Source: Dimorphilus gyrociliatus
Taxonomy: Eukaryota; Annelida; Polychaeta; Dinophilidae
Reading direction: 5' to 3'
Assembly: GCA_904063045.1 (NCBI GenBank)
Contig: CAJFCJ010000006.1
Span: forward strand, 1,315,647-1,379,646
Length of the DNA: 64,000 nucleotides
How positions within the stretch are numbered: the first letter of the stretch is position 1; every line of letters begins with the position of its first letter. Positions 24,259-35,507 of this stretch are shown here, one piece after another. The notes beneath the pieces are model-generated. The model did not search any database. It was not told where the DNA came from and was given only the letters and a program-made list of their open reading frames with translations. The position numbers were made by a program, and so were the translations under genes.

Positions 24259-26093
24259 ATGGCGTCGAATCTGTTCTACCTGTTTTTAATAATAACCTTA
24301 TTCAATCTACTTTGTATGTTAACAGGTAATTAAACGCTTTTTATTGTTTACTTTTTTCTTAATTCAACTTATAGTTAATTGAATTAGCCTTAATAATACG
24401 AACTTTTCGTGCAGGAGGCAGAATTTCTTTTAAAAATATACACAAAATTGATTATAGTAATGCGGTCAATGGACAACATCATAATATTTTGGATGGAAAT
24501 AAATCAACGTATATGAATATTGGTCCAAAATATTTAAACAATGATAAATGGATATTATTTCATTTTTCTCGAACTTTTCTTATTGAGAGAATTGCCATTA
24601 GTATAAATAATAGTAAACCTGGTATCGAGTCCAAGTTTTATTTCTTTGTGGGACATTCTTACTGTCTTACTTCCGATTTTAAATATAAACCTAATAACGA
24701 TTTCCTCTGCTACTCATTCGACAGTAGACACTTATCAGAATCTTTACCAGTTGTCAATAGAACTTGTTCAAAGTCTCTTGTAGGAAGACAAGTTACCTTA
24801 TTTAATAATGACTCTTTAAATATTCATATATGTGATATTGAAATATATGGAAAGCCATTGTCAGGTAGATGGATGAAATTGATCAAATAATGAAAGAAAT
24901 ACTTAATTGTTTCTATATATATAAATATATCTCTATAAAATAATTGTAGAAGTAACAAAGTTAAACCGAAAATATGCTTATAAAGAAGATAAAACAAGAG
25001 GATTTGCGTTGAAAAAAGATAAAGTGACGTATTCCAAGGCGTTAGAAGGTTGTATGGAAGATAATTCCTATTTGGCAATTGATTCACCAAATTTCTTGAA
25101 ATCATACCTAAGAAAAGGTAAATCAAAAGTTTTAAAATCTTTATCTAAAGGGAAATGTAAGAGCAACTTGCAAGTCCTTGTTTTCGTATATAGAAACTGA
25201 GGCAAATAGATTCTGGAGAGAAGGTTATCGAGCAAAAAGTTTTTGGTATAGTACAGGGAATTGTTCCGTCCCAATTAAATCTGTTAACGATTCTTGTACC
25301 TTATCGAACGATCTGCGAATAAAATGGAATAGAAATCTCGAAATGAATGCGGAACACACAAGCAAATTGTTCGACTACGTTTGCGAAAGGGAACTTCCAA
25401 GTTCAGTGTTAGATTGTGCTGAAACGTGTGAATATTGTACAATAGATGAAAGCTTTCAAAGCGTATGCATTTGTCCAAAGGGAAGATTAGGGTCGCAGTG
25501 TCAATGGCGTAAGTATAAATAGAGTACAAGAAGAATTTAAGACACCACAAAAAAATAATAACTGAATATCTTTAATATATTAGCATGCATGGGAAATTTC
25601 TTTGGAGAAGATTGCAATACTCCATGCGGCAATTGTAAATTTAACAAATGCAATAGTAAAAGTGGAAAATGTTTAGATAATTGTCAAGATGGTTGGATGG
25701 GAGAAAATTGTAACAGACAATTAATTACGAATACTACTGATAATGTCCAACCTACAATAAATACAAAACTATTAGCATTCAACAGAAAAGGAAACTCAAC
25801 AAAAACTAACGAAAAAGGTAAGAATAGAAATTAAACAAATGATACAAGCAAACAAGCATCTATTACTCACATTATGGTTACATTACAGACGATCTATCGG
25901 ACGGGACTAAACAAGATATCATAATAGGTATCGTTGCGGGAACAGTATGTATCGCAATAATTATATTAATAGGAATTTACGTATACGTTAAGTAATACCT
26001 ATTATCATTCTTTATATTTATACTTTAACACTATTTATTCTCTCTTTCATACAAAGAAAAACAACAGTTCGCGGACAAGAAGTCTTTTATTAA
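24259..26093 (+). CDS. LR4: lectin-type receptor with very short tail
   Basis: Single-pass receptor, about 457 aa. Exons: 24259-24325 (signal), 24415-24864, 24950-25117, 25194-25508, 25584-25817, 25889-25991 (membrane segment) and 26057-26093. The F5/8C-like domain is in one exon where LR1, LR2, LR3 and LR5 have two, so one intron has been lost (or gained elsewhere). The C-type-lectin-like part keeps GCMEDNSYLAI, FWREGY and FDYVCERELPSS; the EGF part keeps NFFGEDCNTPCGNC and DGWMGENC. The cytoplasmic part is only about a dozen basic residues ending VRGQEVFY. It may act as a decoy or need a partner chain; that is inference. Confidence 0.8.
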
Positions 26094-27241
26094 ACTCATT
26101 ACCTTTCGACAATTAGTAAATAACTTACCAATTTATTATTACCTGGATTTAGACTTGTAATTCAAAATTATTCAACTCGATGATAGAATGTGAATTGACA
26201 AGATCTCAAAAGAATACTTTTCTCTCTTTTTTTCTGTATTTAAACTTCTGAAAATTTGATTATTTCAATAAAAAAGTATGATTAAACGTTGTTTTTTTGT
26301 ACTACAGTATACATTAAATTTAAGAATTTTCCTTAAGAATAATAGAGAGAAATTGACAAAGTAAGGAATGATTATGATTTAAGAGTATTCTTAAAGACAA
26401 ACATCTATTTGCATAGTATTTTCAAAGATATTAATTGCAAGTTGATTTTTATAAACATTCCACAGGAATAAAAAGGGGAGACAAGTGCAAAAATAAAAAC
26501 GGAAAACTATTTCTTAACCCCTTTAGATCGGTATTAAATTGGTATTTTAATATAAGAAGAAAGCCTATTCAGAAAATCCCATACCAAAAAGGAAAAAAAC
26601 AAAAAATCAAATTTCAATTTGAATTTTTGGGATATTTATTCTCTAGCGTAATCGAAGATGGTTAAGGGACGGAGAGTAGTAATTTTTACAGAAAAGAAAT
26701 CCTATATTGTGCTTGAATAATAAAGGATATATTGTATATTTAAAAATTGTTTTTATACACTGTTATTTCCTTAAGTTTTAAGAACATTGACAGGCCTATA
26801 CTGTAGTATTTTCTTTTCAAACAAACAACAACTATATATGTAAGAATAAACTAAGAATATGGGCCATTAAAATTAAATAAATAAAAATATGGCGGAATGG
26901 AGTTAATTATTACAAATAACGTAATTTATAAGTAATAGCTATCCTTTTAAAGTTGAATAAAAACAATTTCCAATATAAGAGTCATAGAAAGTTATTGTTT
27001 ATAGTTTGAAATAGTTTCAATACATTTCTAGTTTACATATAGAAATTATTATAAAACTTCAGTAATATACATAAAGAAATAAGGAAAGAGAACGATTAGA
27101 AGGTAATTTGTAAAAAGGATGAAATTGAATCGCCTCGCTAACTCAGAGTAAGTTATTTTGAAAAGTTGGCCAAGAGATTTTAAACCGTAAAAGGGCCTTG
27201 TCTTGACTCACACTAGACAAAGAGAACTTGGATAACGAATC
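26094..27241. other. Intergenic, no gene seen
   Basis: About 1.1 kb of AT-rich DNA between LR4 and LR5. A 76-codon open frame near 26435-26665 looks like chance: no start context, no family, Lys/Asn/Phe-rich. Confidence 0.5.
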
Positions 27242-28995
27242 ATGAGGTTGAATTTCAAACTTACAGAAGTGTTTTTAACGCTTTTTCACCTTGTTTTATT
27301 TCTTAATGGTATGATTTATTTATATTTTTAATACATTGAATAAATTAATAATTTGCTATCTTAACGAGAATTTTTTTATCTTGCATCTTTTCCCCAGCTT
27401 ACCGACTTCAACAAAGGGACATTGAAAGAATTTATCATACACCTCTAGCAGAAGGTCATGCTAATAATGTTATCGACGGAAATACAGATACCTATACCGT
27501 TATTGGACAATCGGATAGTGTAAAGTGGTTAACAATTAAGTTAAAAAGAAGTTTCCTCATACACAGCGTAATGGTAAAAAGGCGACATCAGTGCTGCGGT
27601 AAATATAAAAGCATACTTATTAAAAAAAAAAGAAACAAAAGGAACATTCACTAGTAGTATAGCCCTATTCTGTTTTTTATTTCTCTAATAGATGACCATA
27701 TGACATCATTTAATATATATATAAGTCAGAATTTTTGTGAAAAGTATCCCAATACGTATAAGAGTACAAAAAGTAAACTATGCTATAACTATTATAAGCC
27801 AAGTACACCTGTTCCGGTTTCCATAAATGATACCTGCTTAGAGCCTATACTTGGAAATTACGTAACTATTTATAAGGATGATAATAAGTATATTCATCTG
27901 GCTGACGTTGAAATATATGGAATAGAACCAAGAGGTATACTATTGAAACTACTTGAATTTCTTGAATTCCTTGAATTTCTAATTCTATTTGTATTCCTTA
28001 GACGCCCGTTTGATGAATAATAGAAACTATTTTTATAAGGATAGAACGGCTGGTTTTGTTCTTTATATGGCTAAAAATACATACGAAAGCTCTATGAGGA
28101 ACTGTATGAATGAAAATTCTAAATTGACAAACAATCCAAGATACTTTCTTAAATCTTTCTTAAATAAAGGTATAAATATCATATGCAAATAGATGAGTTA
28201 ACAGTTTAAATAAAACTTTATGTTACTATATTTAGAAACGAATGAACAGTTGTTCTGGAGGGCTGGTCATTTTACGAATAACGAATGGTTCTCGTCAATA
28301 GATTGTTCGGTATCTACGTCTTCTATTCAAGATATTCAAAATATTCTGGACAAGAGCGTTACTATGAATAAGGATTTCCATCTTATAGCTAGACCTTCAA
28401 GTTCCACATATTTCTACATTTGCGAAAGAGAATTGCCAAATTCAGTTCCACCTTGTGAATCCTATTGCGAATACTGTAGGGTGGATTCTTCATATAAAAG
28501 ATCGTGTTTATGTCAAACGGGGAAATATGGAAATAAATGCCAATGGCGTAAGTATAGTTATATGGTTTAAAATGAATAATTATGTCAAACACTATTTAAT
28601 AAAGCTTGTTCTGGAAACTACTACGGTGAAAATTGCGAGAAAAGCTGCGGCTATTGTAAAATTGGAAAATGTTCTGATAATTCAGGAAGATGCTATTCTG
28701 GATGTCAAAATGGATGGACAGGTGACAAGTGTGATAAGAGAGAATTTCAAGCATCAACTGATTATGATCGAACAACTACTAATTTAACATATTCAACACA
28801 ATCTTCCTTATTCACAACAAAAAAAGTTAACATCAACAACAACAGTTAGTATTTAAACTATTAAAAGTTATTAATCCATATTTTAAATATTAATACATCT
28901 TTAATATTTTTACAGGTAATTCTTCAAATCAATTGATTAACGTTAATCTTCAAGTTCACCTTTTAATAATCATTCTTATTTACTTATTCAAATAA
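27242..28995 (+). CDS. LR5: lectin-type protein with tail-less hydrophobic end
   Basis: About 436 aa. Exons: 27242-27308 (signal), 27398-27598 and 27692-27934 (F5/8C/fucolectin-like, ending LGNYVTIY and LADVEIYG), 28002-28169 and 28236-28547 (C-type-lectin-like, FYICERELPNS), 28605-28844 (EGF-like, Thr-rich stalk) and 28916-28995. The first CTLD exon has the same length (168 nt) as in LR1, LR2 and LR4. The final exon gives a short polar stretch and a hydrophobic end (HLLIIILIYLFK) directly before the stop, with no cytoplasmic tail. This suits a GPI anchor or tail anchor better than a signalling receptor. Homology is clear; anchoring is inferred. Confidence 0.8.
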
Positions 28996-29629
28996 ATAAT
29001 AGACTTTATGGTAAAAAAAAATACAAAAATCTCAGTCCTTAAACTATTTCAAAACAAAAAAAGAAGTTGTTTGTTCAAAAACAAGATTAAATCCTTCGAA
29101 GAAGAACTCAAATAATAAACAAACAACTCGTCACTAATGTAGAACGAGTAGTCTAGAGTTAAGTGCTTTTTTGTAGACAAAAAAAGATGTTGTCGTGGCT
29201 ATTTTGCGCATAAAAAATAGATGATACTCTTCACTAAAAAAGAGATTGAGGAACGACGAGCTCAATGTTTTTTTTTTTTGTTTTTTAGCTCTTTCGTTTT
29301 TATGCCATGTAAAAAAGAGTTATTGTTACCAATAACAGACAATAGAACTAGATAATTCTTCTAAAAAGTTCCTTAGAAGAGAACGAGGAGAGGGAGTTAG
29401 GGAGGGAGGGAGAGAGTAACAAACAAAAATCTTTTATAGTAAGTAGAGAAGATTGTGAAGAATTTGATATGTTATTAATTCTATTTTACCTTTATTGATT
29501 TAAAACTTATTTTAAATGGACTATAAACATTCTTTAAGTTGAGTAGTACCTTTTTATGATTTTACAAAGACTATAAATGACGCGCAAATCGTATTTGACA
29601 CATGAAGTCGAAAAATTCGAACAGCAAAG
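28996..29629. other. Intergenic, no gene seen
   Basis: 3' flank of LR5 and promoter of small secreted protein 1, with poly-A/T runs and a GGGA-rich patch near 29390-29415. Confidence 0.5.
29572..29579 (+). promoter_or_regulatory. TATA box of small secreted protein 1
   Basis: TATAAATG 58 bp upstream of the ATG at 29630, the same spacing class as in genes D, E and small secreted protein 2. Confidence 0.5.
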
Positions 29630-30095
29630 ATGAAGTTTCTTGTGGCTTGTATACTCGGTCTTGCTTTACTTTGTAAGTTAATTAAATTGTATTAGAATTA
29701 TTATAGATAATTAGTGAGCAAACTATTTCTTTTTTTCAATTTATAGGTGAAGCTAACTCCCTTCGTATAAAGGCAGACAAAACCACATTATATACTGGAG
29801 CTTTTGTACCAATTGAAGTAATACCCACAGTAACATTTCCTGTTCCTTGCATGTAAATATATATATATAGAAATCATAAAAATTTCAATAATTATCATAT
29901 GCATTTAAAAAAAACAGGTATAATTTTGCGCCTGCCGTGATGAATATGGCAGGAGGAGGAAGTCGTGGTCAGTTCTATATTTCTGGACAAACGCAAAAGT
30001 GGGTTTATAATATAGTACCCCATCATGGTCAAGTTACATTAAGAATGGTATGTGGACTTGTCGAAAGAGCAGAAATCACGTTTACATTTAATTAA
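29630..30095 (+). CDS. Small secreted protein 1 (N-domain only)
   Basis: About 108 aa, secreted. Exons: 29630-29672 (signal peptide, MKFLVACILGLALL), 29747-29852 and 29918-30095. Intron phases 1 and 2 and exon sizes match the 5' part of ITIH-C-like genes B, D and E, but the protein stops after the N-terminal beta-rich domain (second exon ends VTFPVPCM, compare PDSPLRCS in E). No ITIH-C-like domain follows in frame. Either a family member that lost its C-terminal domain or an ancestral single-domain form. Ligand and function unknown. Confidence 0.7.
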
Positions 30096-30705
30096 CCATC
30101 ATTATATTTTGAGCGAAAAGTTAGTTGTATGTAACTTATGACATTGTAATAGTTGAATGTGCTGTGGTGGGATAAATATAATTAATAAACTGAATTATTA
30201 TGGTTCTTAAATTTTTGACTCTACAATGATAGAAAGAAAGTAGAATTAGCTAATAAATAATACCTTGATTTTTTCAAGATAATAGTTCTAATTAGGTTTC
30301 GCTATAAAAGCGATTGACTGCAAACACTTGCACAACAGTGCCGCTATATAATTCAATCGAGATATCGGCATTTGGGGGAAGTCTTATATATCATCTCTAT
30401 GATAAAGATAACTATCCCTTGATTCTGCTATTAGTTCTTACGAAGGAGGAAGATTTTGACGAATGCTTAGCTCATTTTTGTAATGTTCCTAAATTAACAA
30501 GATAAGGAATAATGCAGTAAATGGTGTTAACTAATCTAAAATTGATCATTTTACTTCTAAAAATAGATTTTAGATTTTGATGAAATGTCAAAATTTATTC
30601 TTCAGGCATCAGATAATACCAATGCAAAAACTAACAAATTTAACATAAATATTTCAAAATGTGCTTTCCATTGAACATTCAAAAAAAATAATAAATTTGT
30701 TCAAA
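30096..30705. other. Convergent intergenic region
   Basis: Lies between small secreted protein 1 (plus) and gene D (minus). It contains the 3' UTR of D. A 63-codon open frame at 30314-30505 has no recognisable family or start context. Confidence 0.5.
30584..30646 (-). other. Conserved 3'-UTR hairpin element, gene D copy
   Basis: Read on the minus strand it contains TTTGTTAGTTTTTGCAT, a short stem (GCATT/GATGC) and GAAGAATAAATTTTGACA. The same order of blocks follows gene E (33848-33906) and small secreted protein 2 (35443-35507). It includes the AATAAA poly(A) signal. Confidence 0.6.
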
Positions 30706-31859
30706 TTACTTTGAAAATATGAAATTGCTTATTGGACGAGGATAAACAACATTTTCTGTATCCATCAACCAACAACTCAATCCTTCTCTTTGAATTTCTC
30801 TAGCCGTCGTGAAATAACCATTAACAACAACTGTTCCTCGAGAAATATTATCATCGCCTTGAACAGATTTGTAGAATTTAAATTTGTTATTTCCTACCAC
30901 TCCCAACAGCCCTTCCGAATTAGCATAGTTGACAAGACCTTCAACATTAACATCCAGAAAATGGCCTGTTACTTCATGGTCTGAACGTTTAACAATATAG
31001 TTAACTCCTCCAAACAATTCCTTGCTAAGACCAACTACTTCGACTGTATTACCAGCTTTTCTTACCATGCAAGCATTATTACGTTCAATGCTCATTCTCT
31101 TTGGATCACTAGTCCAGTCGAAAACAATTCTTTTGTTCAATCTAACTTCTTTTGGTGTAATTTCTACGTTGCATCCTTCAGCAGAAACGCGAATAATATG
31201 CATATAATAGTCATCCATCAATACACCTTCAATAGCCGAATTGGACTTTTTATCTTTGTAAATTTCAATGCGATCTCCAGCAACACCTTTAACATCATAA
31301 CACACTCTGTGAATCTTGCCAGTTGCAATATCTTTTACTGATTGAATAAAGTGAGGATCTCCTTCAATAGCATCTGGTCTAGGATCAGAAATATACTGAT
31401 GAAAGACTTTCTTCGCGCCCTTGCAAGCGAGAGTAATTTCAACAAAATGCGGCCCCTCAACAATACCGTCAGCAACAGCAGTAGCTATTACTATCACTTC
31501 TGAACCTAAAGGTGATACTACTGCCGGGGCGGAAAGTGTCAATTGGGCAGGGTTGTTTACTGACAAACTAAAATAAAGCGAACATTTAATTTTCAATATT
31601 AAAATAAATGATAAAGACTTACGTGCATGCAAAGGCGTTAGCTGCATTGGGAACAATTCCTTTCGAGAATCTGAGTTCTCCAGAACTTCCTTCTGGTATG
31701 GTGAAAAATTCGTGCTGGACATTAGGTAGAGCTCCATAACAGCACGCTAATCCCAAAACTAAATAGGAAAAATGTAAAATTAAACAAATAATCGATATAA
31801 TACAAATTATAGACATTACCAAAGCTAATTGCTACTAGTTCACTGCTGTGGAAACTCAT
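30706..31859 (-). CDS. Secreted ITIH-C/vWD-like protein D
   Basis: About 345 aa, secreted. Exons (minus): 31820-31859 (start of signal peptide), 31623-31758 and 30706-31567; intron phases 1 and 2. The first domain (about residues 20-125) is beta-rich with paired cysteines (AFACT; ITLACKG). From about residue 128: EGDPHFIQ, CYDVKGVAGDRIEIY, LMDDYYMHII, GLLGVVGNNKFKFY, then CWLMD near the end. Divergently paired with E across 0.8 kb; each has a TATA box 43-57 bp upstream of its ATG. The third exon is GC-richer than in A-C, suggesting stronger expression or a different history. Function unknown. Confidence 0.8.
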
Positions 31860-31901
31860 TTTCAACGGCCAAAATGAAAATGAACGCTGTAGAAATGTTC
31901 C

Positions 31902-31911
31902 AATATTTATA
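31902..31911 (-). promoter_or_regulatory. TATA box of gene D
   Basis: Minus-strand TATAAATATT 43 bp upstream of the ATG at 31859-31857. Confidence 0.5.
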
Positions 31912-32600
31912 GACGATTTTTAAGATGAGTAGAACTCAAAGAAATTAAATTTGGAAAACAATACGTCAAAGTTTTATATTCTGGACAAACACAAAAAGTA
32001 CTTTTTTTTATAGAGTTGTTATTAAAAGTGATTGAGCCGACCATTTTTTTTATAATATACTGTATTGTTTTAAATTATTTGTGATAGAATATAGGTTAAA
32101 GTTAAAGTTGTTCTAGAGCCTTATATTTTGGACAGAACAACGTGTCAAGTGATAGAACTAGACAAAAACAGTTACAGTTTTTCTTTTCCATAAACAGCAG
32201 ATTTTGAAAAATACTGATATTATAATAAACATACAAACGCATAACAAAGATAGAGAAAGCTCGAAGGGAGAGAGAGAGTTATTGACTAATTAATTAATGT
32301 AAAGACTTTCTACACTTTCTTTTTGTGTACAATTGAATTGTTTCTTTGGATTTATAACGGTTATAATTTGATATACTGTATGCTCTATATTACTTTAACT
32401 AGATCACTATTTCCCCATCTTCTCCAATCAACACTTCTGTCTTTAAGAGTTCAAAGATACACGTGTCACACAGTGTTCTGTATTTAGGTCTAAAAAAAAT
32501 AGACATAGCTCAAGAGATGTTTTTTTCGTAAGTATTAAAAAATTTATGGCGTTTTTTTTGGAGTTTTACACGTGTTATATTTTTTATGTAGATATTTTAT

Positions 32601-32609
32601 TATAAATAG
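32601..32609 (+). promoter_or_regulatory. TATA box of gene E
   Basis: TATAAATAG 57 bp upstream of the ATG at 32658. Confidence 0.55.
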
Positions 32610-32657
32610 CAGACAGATTTCAGTGATCGTCATTCCACCTCCAGTAGTTGATCCAAA

Positions 32658-33793
32658 ATGGAAATCTTCAAGACTGTTTTCTTCTTCGTTTTTGTACTTT
32701 GCCGTAAGTTTGATAATTTAAAATGTATTTATATTAATTTTATATTTTAAAATGTTATATTTAATCAATAGAACTCTGCTATGCTGCTGATGTACTTTCT
32801 GTTGATTGTCAACCACCATCAATAGCGGAAGGTACTGAAGGAATGATTATTGTGCAAAAGCTTATTCCTGACTCACCATTAAGATGCTCGTAAGTTATTT
32901 TCATAAGATTTTTGATTAAATTTGATATAAATTCAACAAATTTTTGCAGAGTTACCGTCCTACCACCAAATAAAGTTACAGCGAATGTACAACAATTGAC
33001 TTTGAATAACAATGGTCAAATCGCCTTCAAAATTAATGTTATACCTGATGGCAAACCTGGAGATTATGAAGCAGTACTTATCATTTCTTGCGATGGACAG
33101 CCAGTCTTCACTAAAAAAATACCAGTTATTAGTACTGATTCAATTGTTGAAGGTGATCCTCATTTCTCGCAACTTATTGTTGATAGGCAAACTGAACAAA
33201 TCGAGAGAATATGCTATGATGTTAGTGGTAAATCTGGTGATTATATTGAAATCTATACACATCAACCAACCAAAACTTACGTTTATGGTCAATTGTTGGA
33301 TGATTACTATATGCATATTATCAAAATCTTTTCAACTCTTGGCAATGTTACCGTGTCTACGAAACATGTCAAGTTTAACAACGAGGTATTATATGCATGG
33401 GAAGAATCGAACGATATTAGACTTTACCACAGAGGCGGATATATGATAAAAATCGATGATAATTCTGTTACTGTCGAAGTTGTCAATAAGGAGGACATGA
33501 CATTCAGAGTTACAAGATCGAAACATCCAGTTACTGGACATTATTTGGATTTTGGTGTATTTGGAATGTTAAAATATGATAATGTTGATGGTTTACTTGG
33601 ACGTATTGGAAATAATTTGTTCAAGTTCTATGACTTTGTTCAAACGGAAGACAACACAAAAAGAGGCACAATCTTGATAAATGGCCATTTTGCGGTCGCT
33701 TCAAAGAAATCAAAATCAAATAGTTGTTGGCTAGTTGATGTAAAAGATGTTTTACACCCTTATTCTATTACTGATTATATTCTTAGAAATTAA
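32658..33793 (+). CDS. Secreted ITIH-C/vWD-like protein E
   Basis: About 335 aa, secreted. Exons: 32658-32703 (signal peptide MEIFKTVFFFVFVLC), 32772-32889 and 32950-33793; phases 1 and 2. Compact layout: one beta-rich N-domain (about residues 20-118, cysteines in PLRCS and IISCDG), then the ITIH-C-like domain from about residue 123 with EGDPHFSQ, CYDVSGKSGDYIEIY, LLDDYYMHIIKI, GLLGRIGNNLFKFY and CWLVDV. It is the clearest representative of the family. The 3' UTR carries the hairpin element shared with D and small secreted protein 2. Confidence 0.82.
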
Positions 33794-33847
33794 TGGTGTA
33801 ATTATTGAATTTAGTGGAAGTTGTTTCTTTGATGACCTAATGTTAGA

Positions 33848-33906
33848 ATTTGTTAGTTTTGCATCAAATTATTGATGTTAAAAGAATGAATTTTGTCATA
33901 AATAAA
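33848..33906 (+). other. Conserved 3'-UTR hairpin element, gene E copy
   Basis: Starts AATTTGTTAGTTTT, followed by a stem GCATCAA (33861-33867) / TTGATGT (33872-33878), then AAAAGAATGAATTTTGTC and the AATAAA signal at 33901. Confidence 0.65.
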
Positions 33907-34862
33907 ATATTTATTGTTTAAAAATTAAATTATCTTAGTTGATTTATCTATTGCGCAACAAAAAAACACATAGCGGTTTGCTTAAAACTATCGAAAAATA
34001 TGTAGACGAGATGACGCTTAAGCTAAATTGAATAGAGATATTTACAGCTTGATGTGCGTTTAGTCTATATATATTTAATAAGAACTTATTGCATGTTATA
34101 GATTTTGAACAAAACGAACAATCTTGACAGTAGTTATAGTATATAAATTTAGTTGAAACATAGACAAAAGTGTCTTTAAAAGTTCTATTACACGTTACAA
34201 GCGTTTGACAAGAGTCCTTAGGTATTATCTTTAGTGGTTAGAACTTTAATGTTTTTCATATAAACTATCTTCTCTAAATACGCATACATACATTTTGAAT
34301 TCAATCTATAAGGGAAGAGCAAATGATTGGGCTAGTGATAAGGCTAGTGCTAATATAGACTATAGTACATACAACGCTTAAATATGTATATAACAACCAG
34401 TCGGTGTTTTCATATTACGGGAGCAGAACAATCTTTCCTCTCTAGTAAGCATGTTTAACCTTCAACAGTAAAGGGTGTAATATATAGATAAGAATTAACG
34501 AAGAACTATGATGATAAGTTCAAGTCACACTTTTTGTTATACATTACTGATACATTTCGCATGATAGATCTACAAAGTAGGAAATTTAAAGGTATGACAT
34601 ATAGTCTTAATTTAAATATTGAACTAGAAAAATTAATGTTAGCCTAAATGAAAGAGGTTTTTTCATCGTCTCTTTTCAAGTACACCTTTGAGAAACAAAC
34701 AAGATAGACTTGTTTTTGAGATCTATCATAAAAGATTTTTTCCCGAGTTGCTAGACATAAATAAGTAAACAGACTGAGTAGAATCAGAGGAAAATTTTTG
34801 ATATAAATAGGAGCAACTTTCAGTATGTGACATCCCGTCATTTCATTTGATATCGAGATAGA
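33907..34862. other. Intergenic, no gene seen
   Basis: AT-rich DNA ending in the promoter of small secreted protein 2. Confidence 0.5.
34802..34810 (+). promoter_or_regulatory. TATA box of small secreted protein 2
   Basis: TATAAATAG 61 bp upstream of the ATG at 34863; identical 9-mer to the box of gene E. Confidence 0.55.
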
Positions 34863-35361
34863 ATGTCTGCAGTTAAAGTTTTTTCACTTTTCGCCGTCAT
34901 ACTTTTCGGTAAATAATACTTTGATGTTTAAATAGAAATATATCATTCTAATCTAATTAAATACATTTTATATTTGTAAAGAACTCGTAGCATTGTCGCA
35001 CCAGACGGACTTTGTTACTTTAGAATTCACTAAACAAAGCATTGGACCTGGAGAAAAGACAGATTTGATAATAACACCTACATATGAAGCTCCATTTACT
35101 TGCCGGTATGTGATTTCTTTATTTTAATAGTTATTCTTATATATACAACCAAATTTCTTATGCAGAATATATGAGACTTCCGATCGAATTTCTTGCTCAA
35201 CGCAATCGGTCAACTTTAACAATAGAGAATCCGTTGCCCTAAGTGTTGTTCAATCGAAAGAAGAGACTCATCAAATTGAAGAAGTCGCAATAACTGTATT
35301 TTGCTCCAACGACGAGGTAGATTTGGGATCAGTCTCTATAGGCCTTACTTGTCATCCTTAA
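34863..35361 (+). CDS. Small secreted protein 2 (N-domain only)
   Basis: About 121 aa, secreted. Exons: 34863-34908 (signal peptide), 34982-35105 and 35166-35361, phases 1 and 2 as in gene E. Exon 1 has the same length as in E (46 nt), and exon 2 ends APFTCR like PLRCS in E. The protein stops after the N-domain (VFCSND, then GLTCHP at the end), so the ITIH-C-like part is missing. Promoter TATA box and 3'-UTR hairpin are shared with E, pointing to duplication of a gene like E followed by loss of the C-terminal domain. Function unknown. Confidence 0.7.
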
Positions 35362-35442
35362 ATATTGTTCAGCTTAGAAAATAGCAGTTATTCAATTGTC
35401 TAAATTGTAAAACATTGAATTGTTTTCTTTGAATAAGAATGT

Positions 35443-35507
35443 GTTAAAATTTGTTAGTTTTCGCATCATTTTTTTGATGTCAAAAGAATAAATTTTGTCC
35501 TAATAAA
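35443..35507 (+). other. Conserved 3'-UTR hairpin element, small protein 2 copy
   Basis: AAATTTGTTAGTTTTCGCATCA, a T-run loop, TGATGTC, then AAAAGAATAAATTTTGTCCTAATAAA. The stem is kept relative to gene E while the loop sequence differs. Confidence 0.65.

Larger units (their letters stand above)
31860..32657. other. Divergent promoter region between D and E
   Basis: About 0.8 kb with TATA boxes at both ends and ATACTGTAT motifs at 32057 and 32373. No gene seen. Confidence 0.5.

Noticed and set aside
26435-26665. 76-codon open frame between LR4 and LR5
   Set aside because: Lys/Asn/Phe-rich, TTG start, no splice partners or family.
30314-30505. 63-codon open frame between small protein 1 and gene D
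   Set aside because: Starts with TTG, no signal or domain, no splice partners.
33012-33446. 144-codon second frame inside gene E
   Set aside because: Out-of-frame shadow of the conserved ITIH-C-like coding exon.
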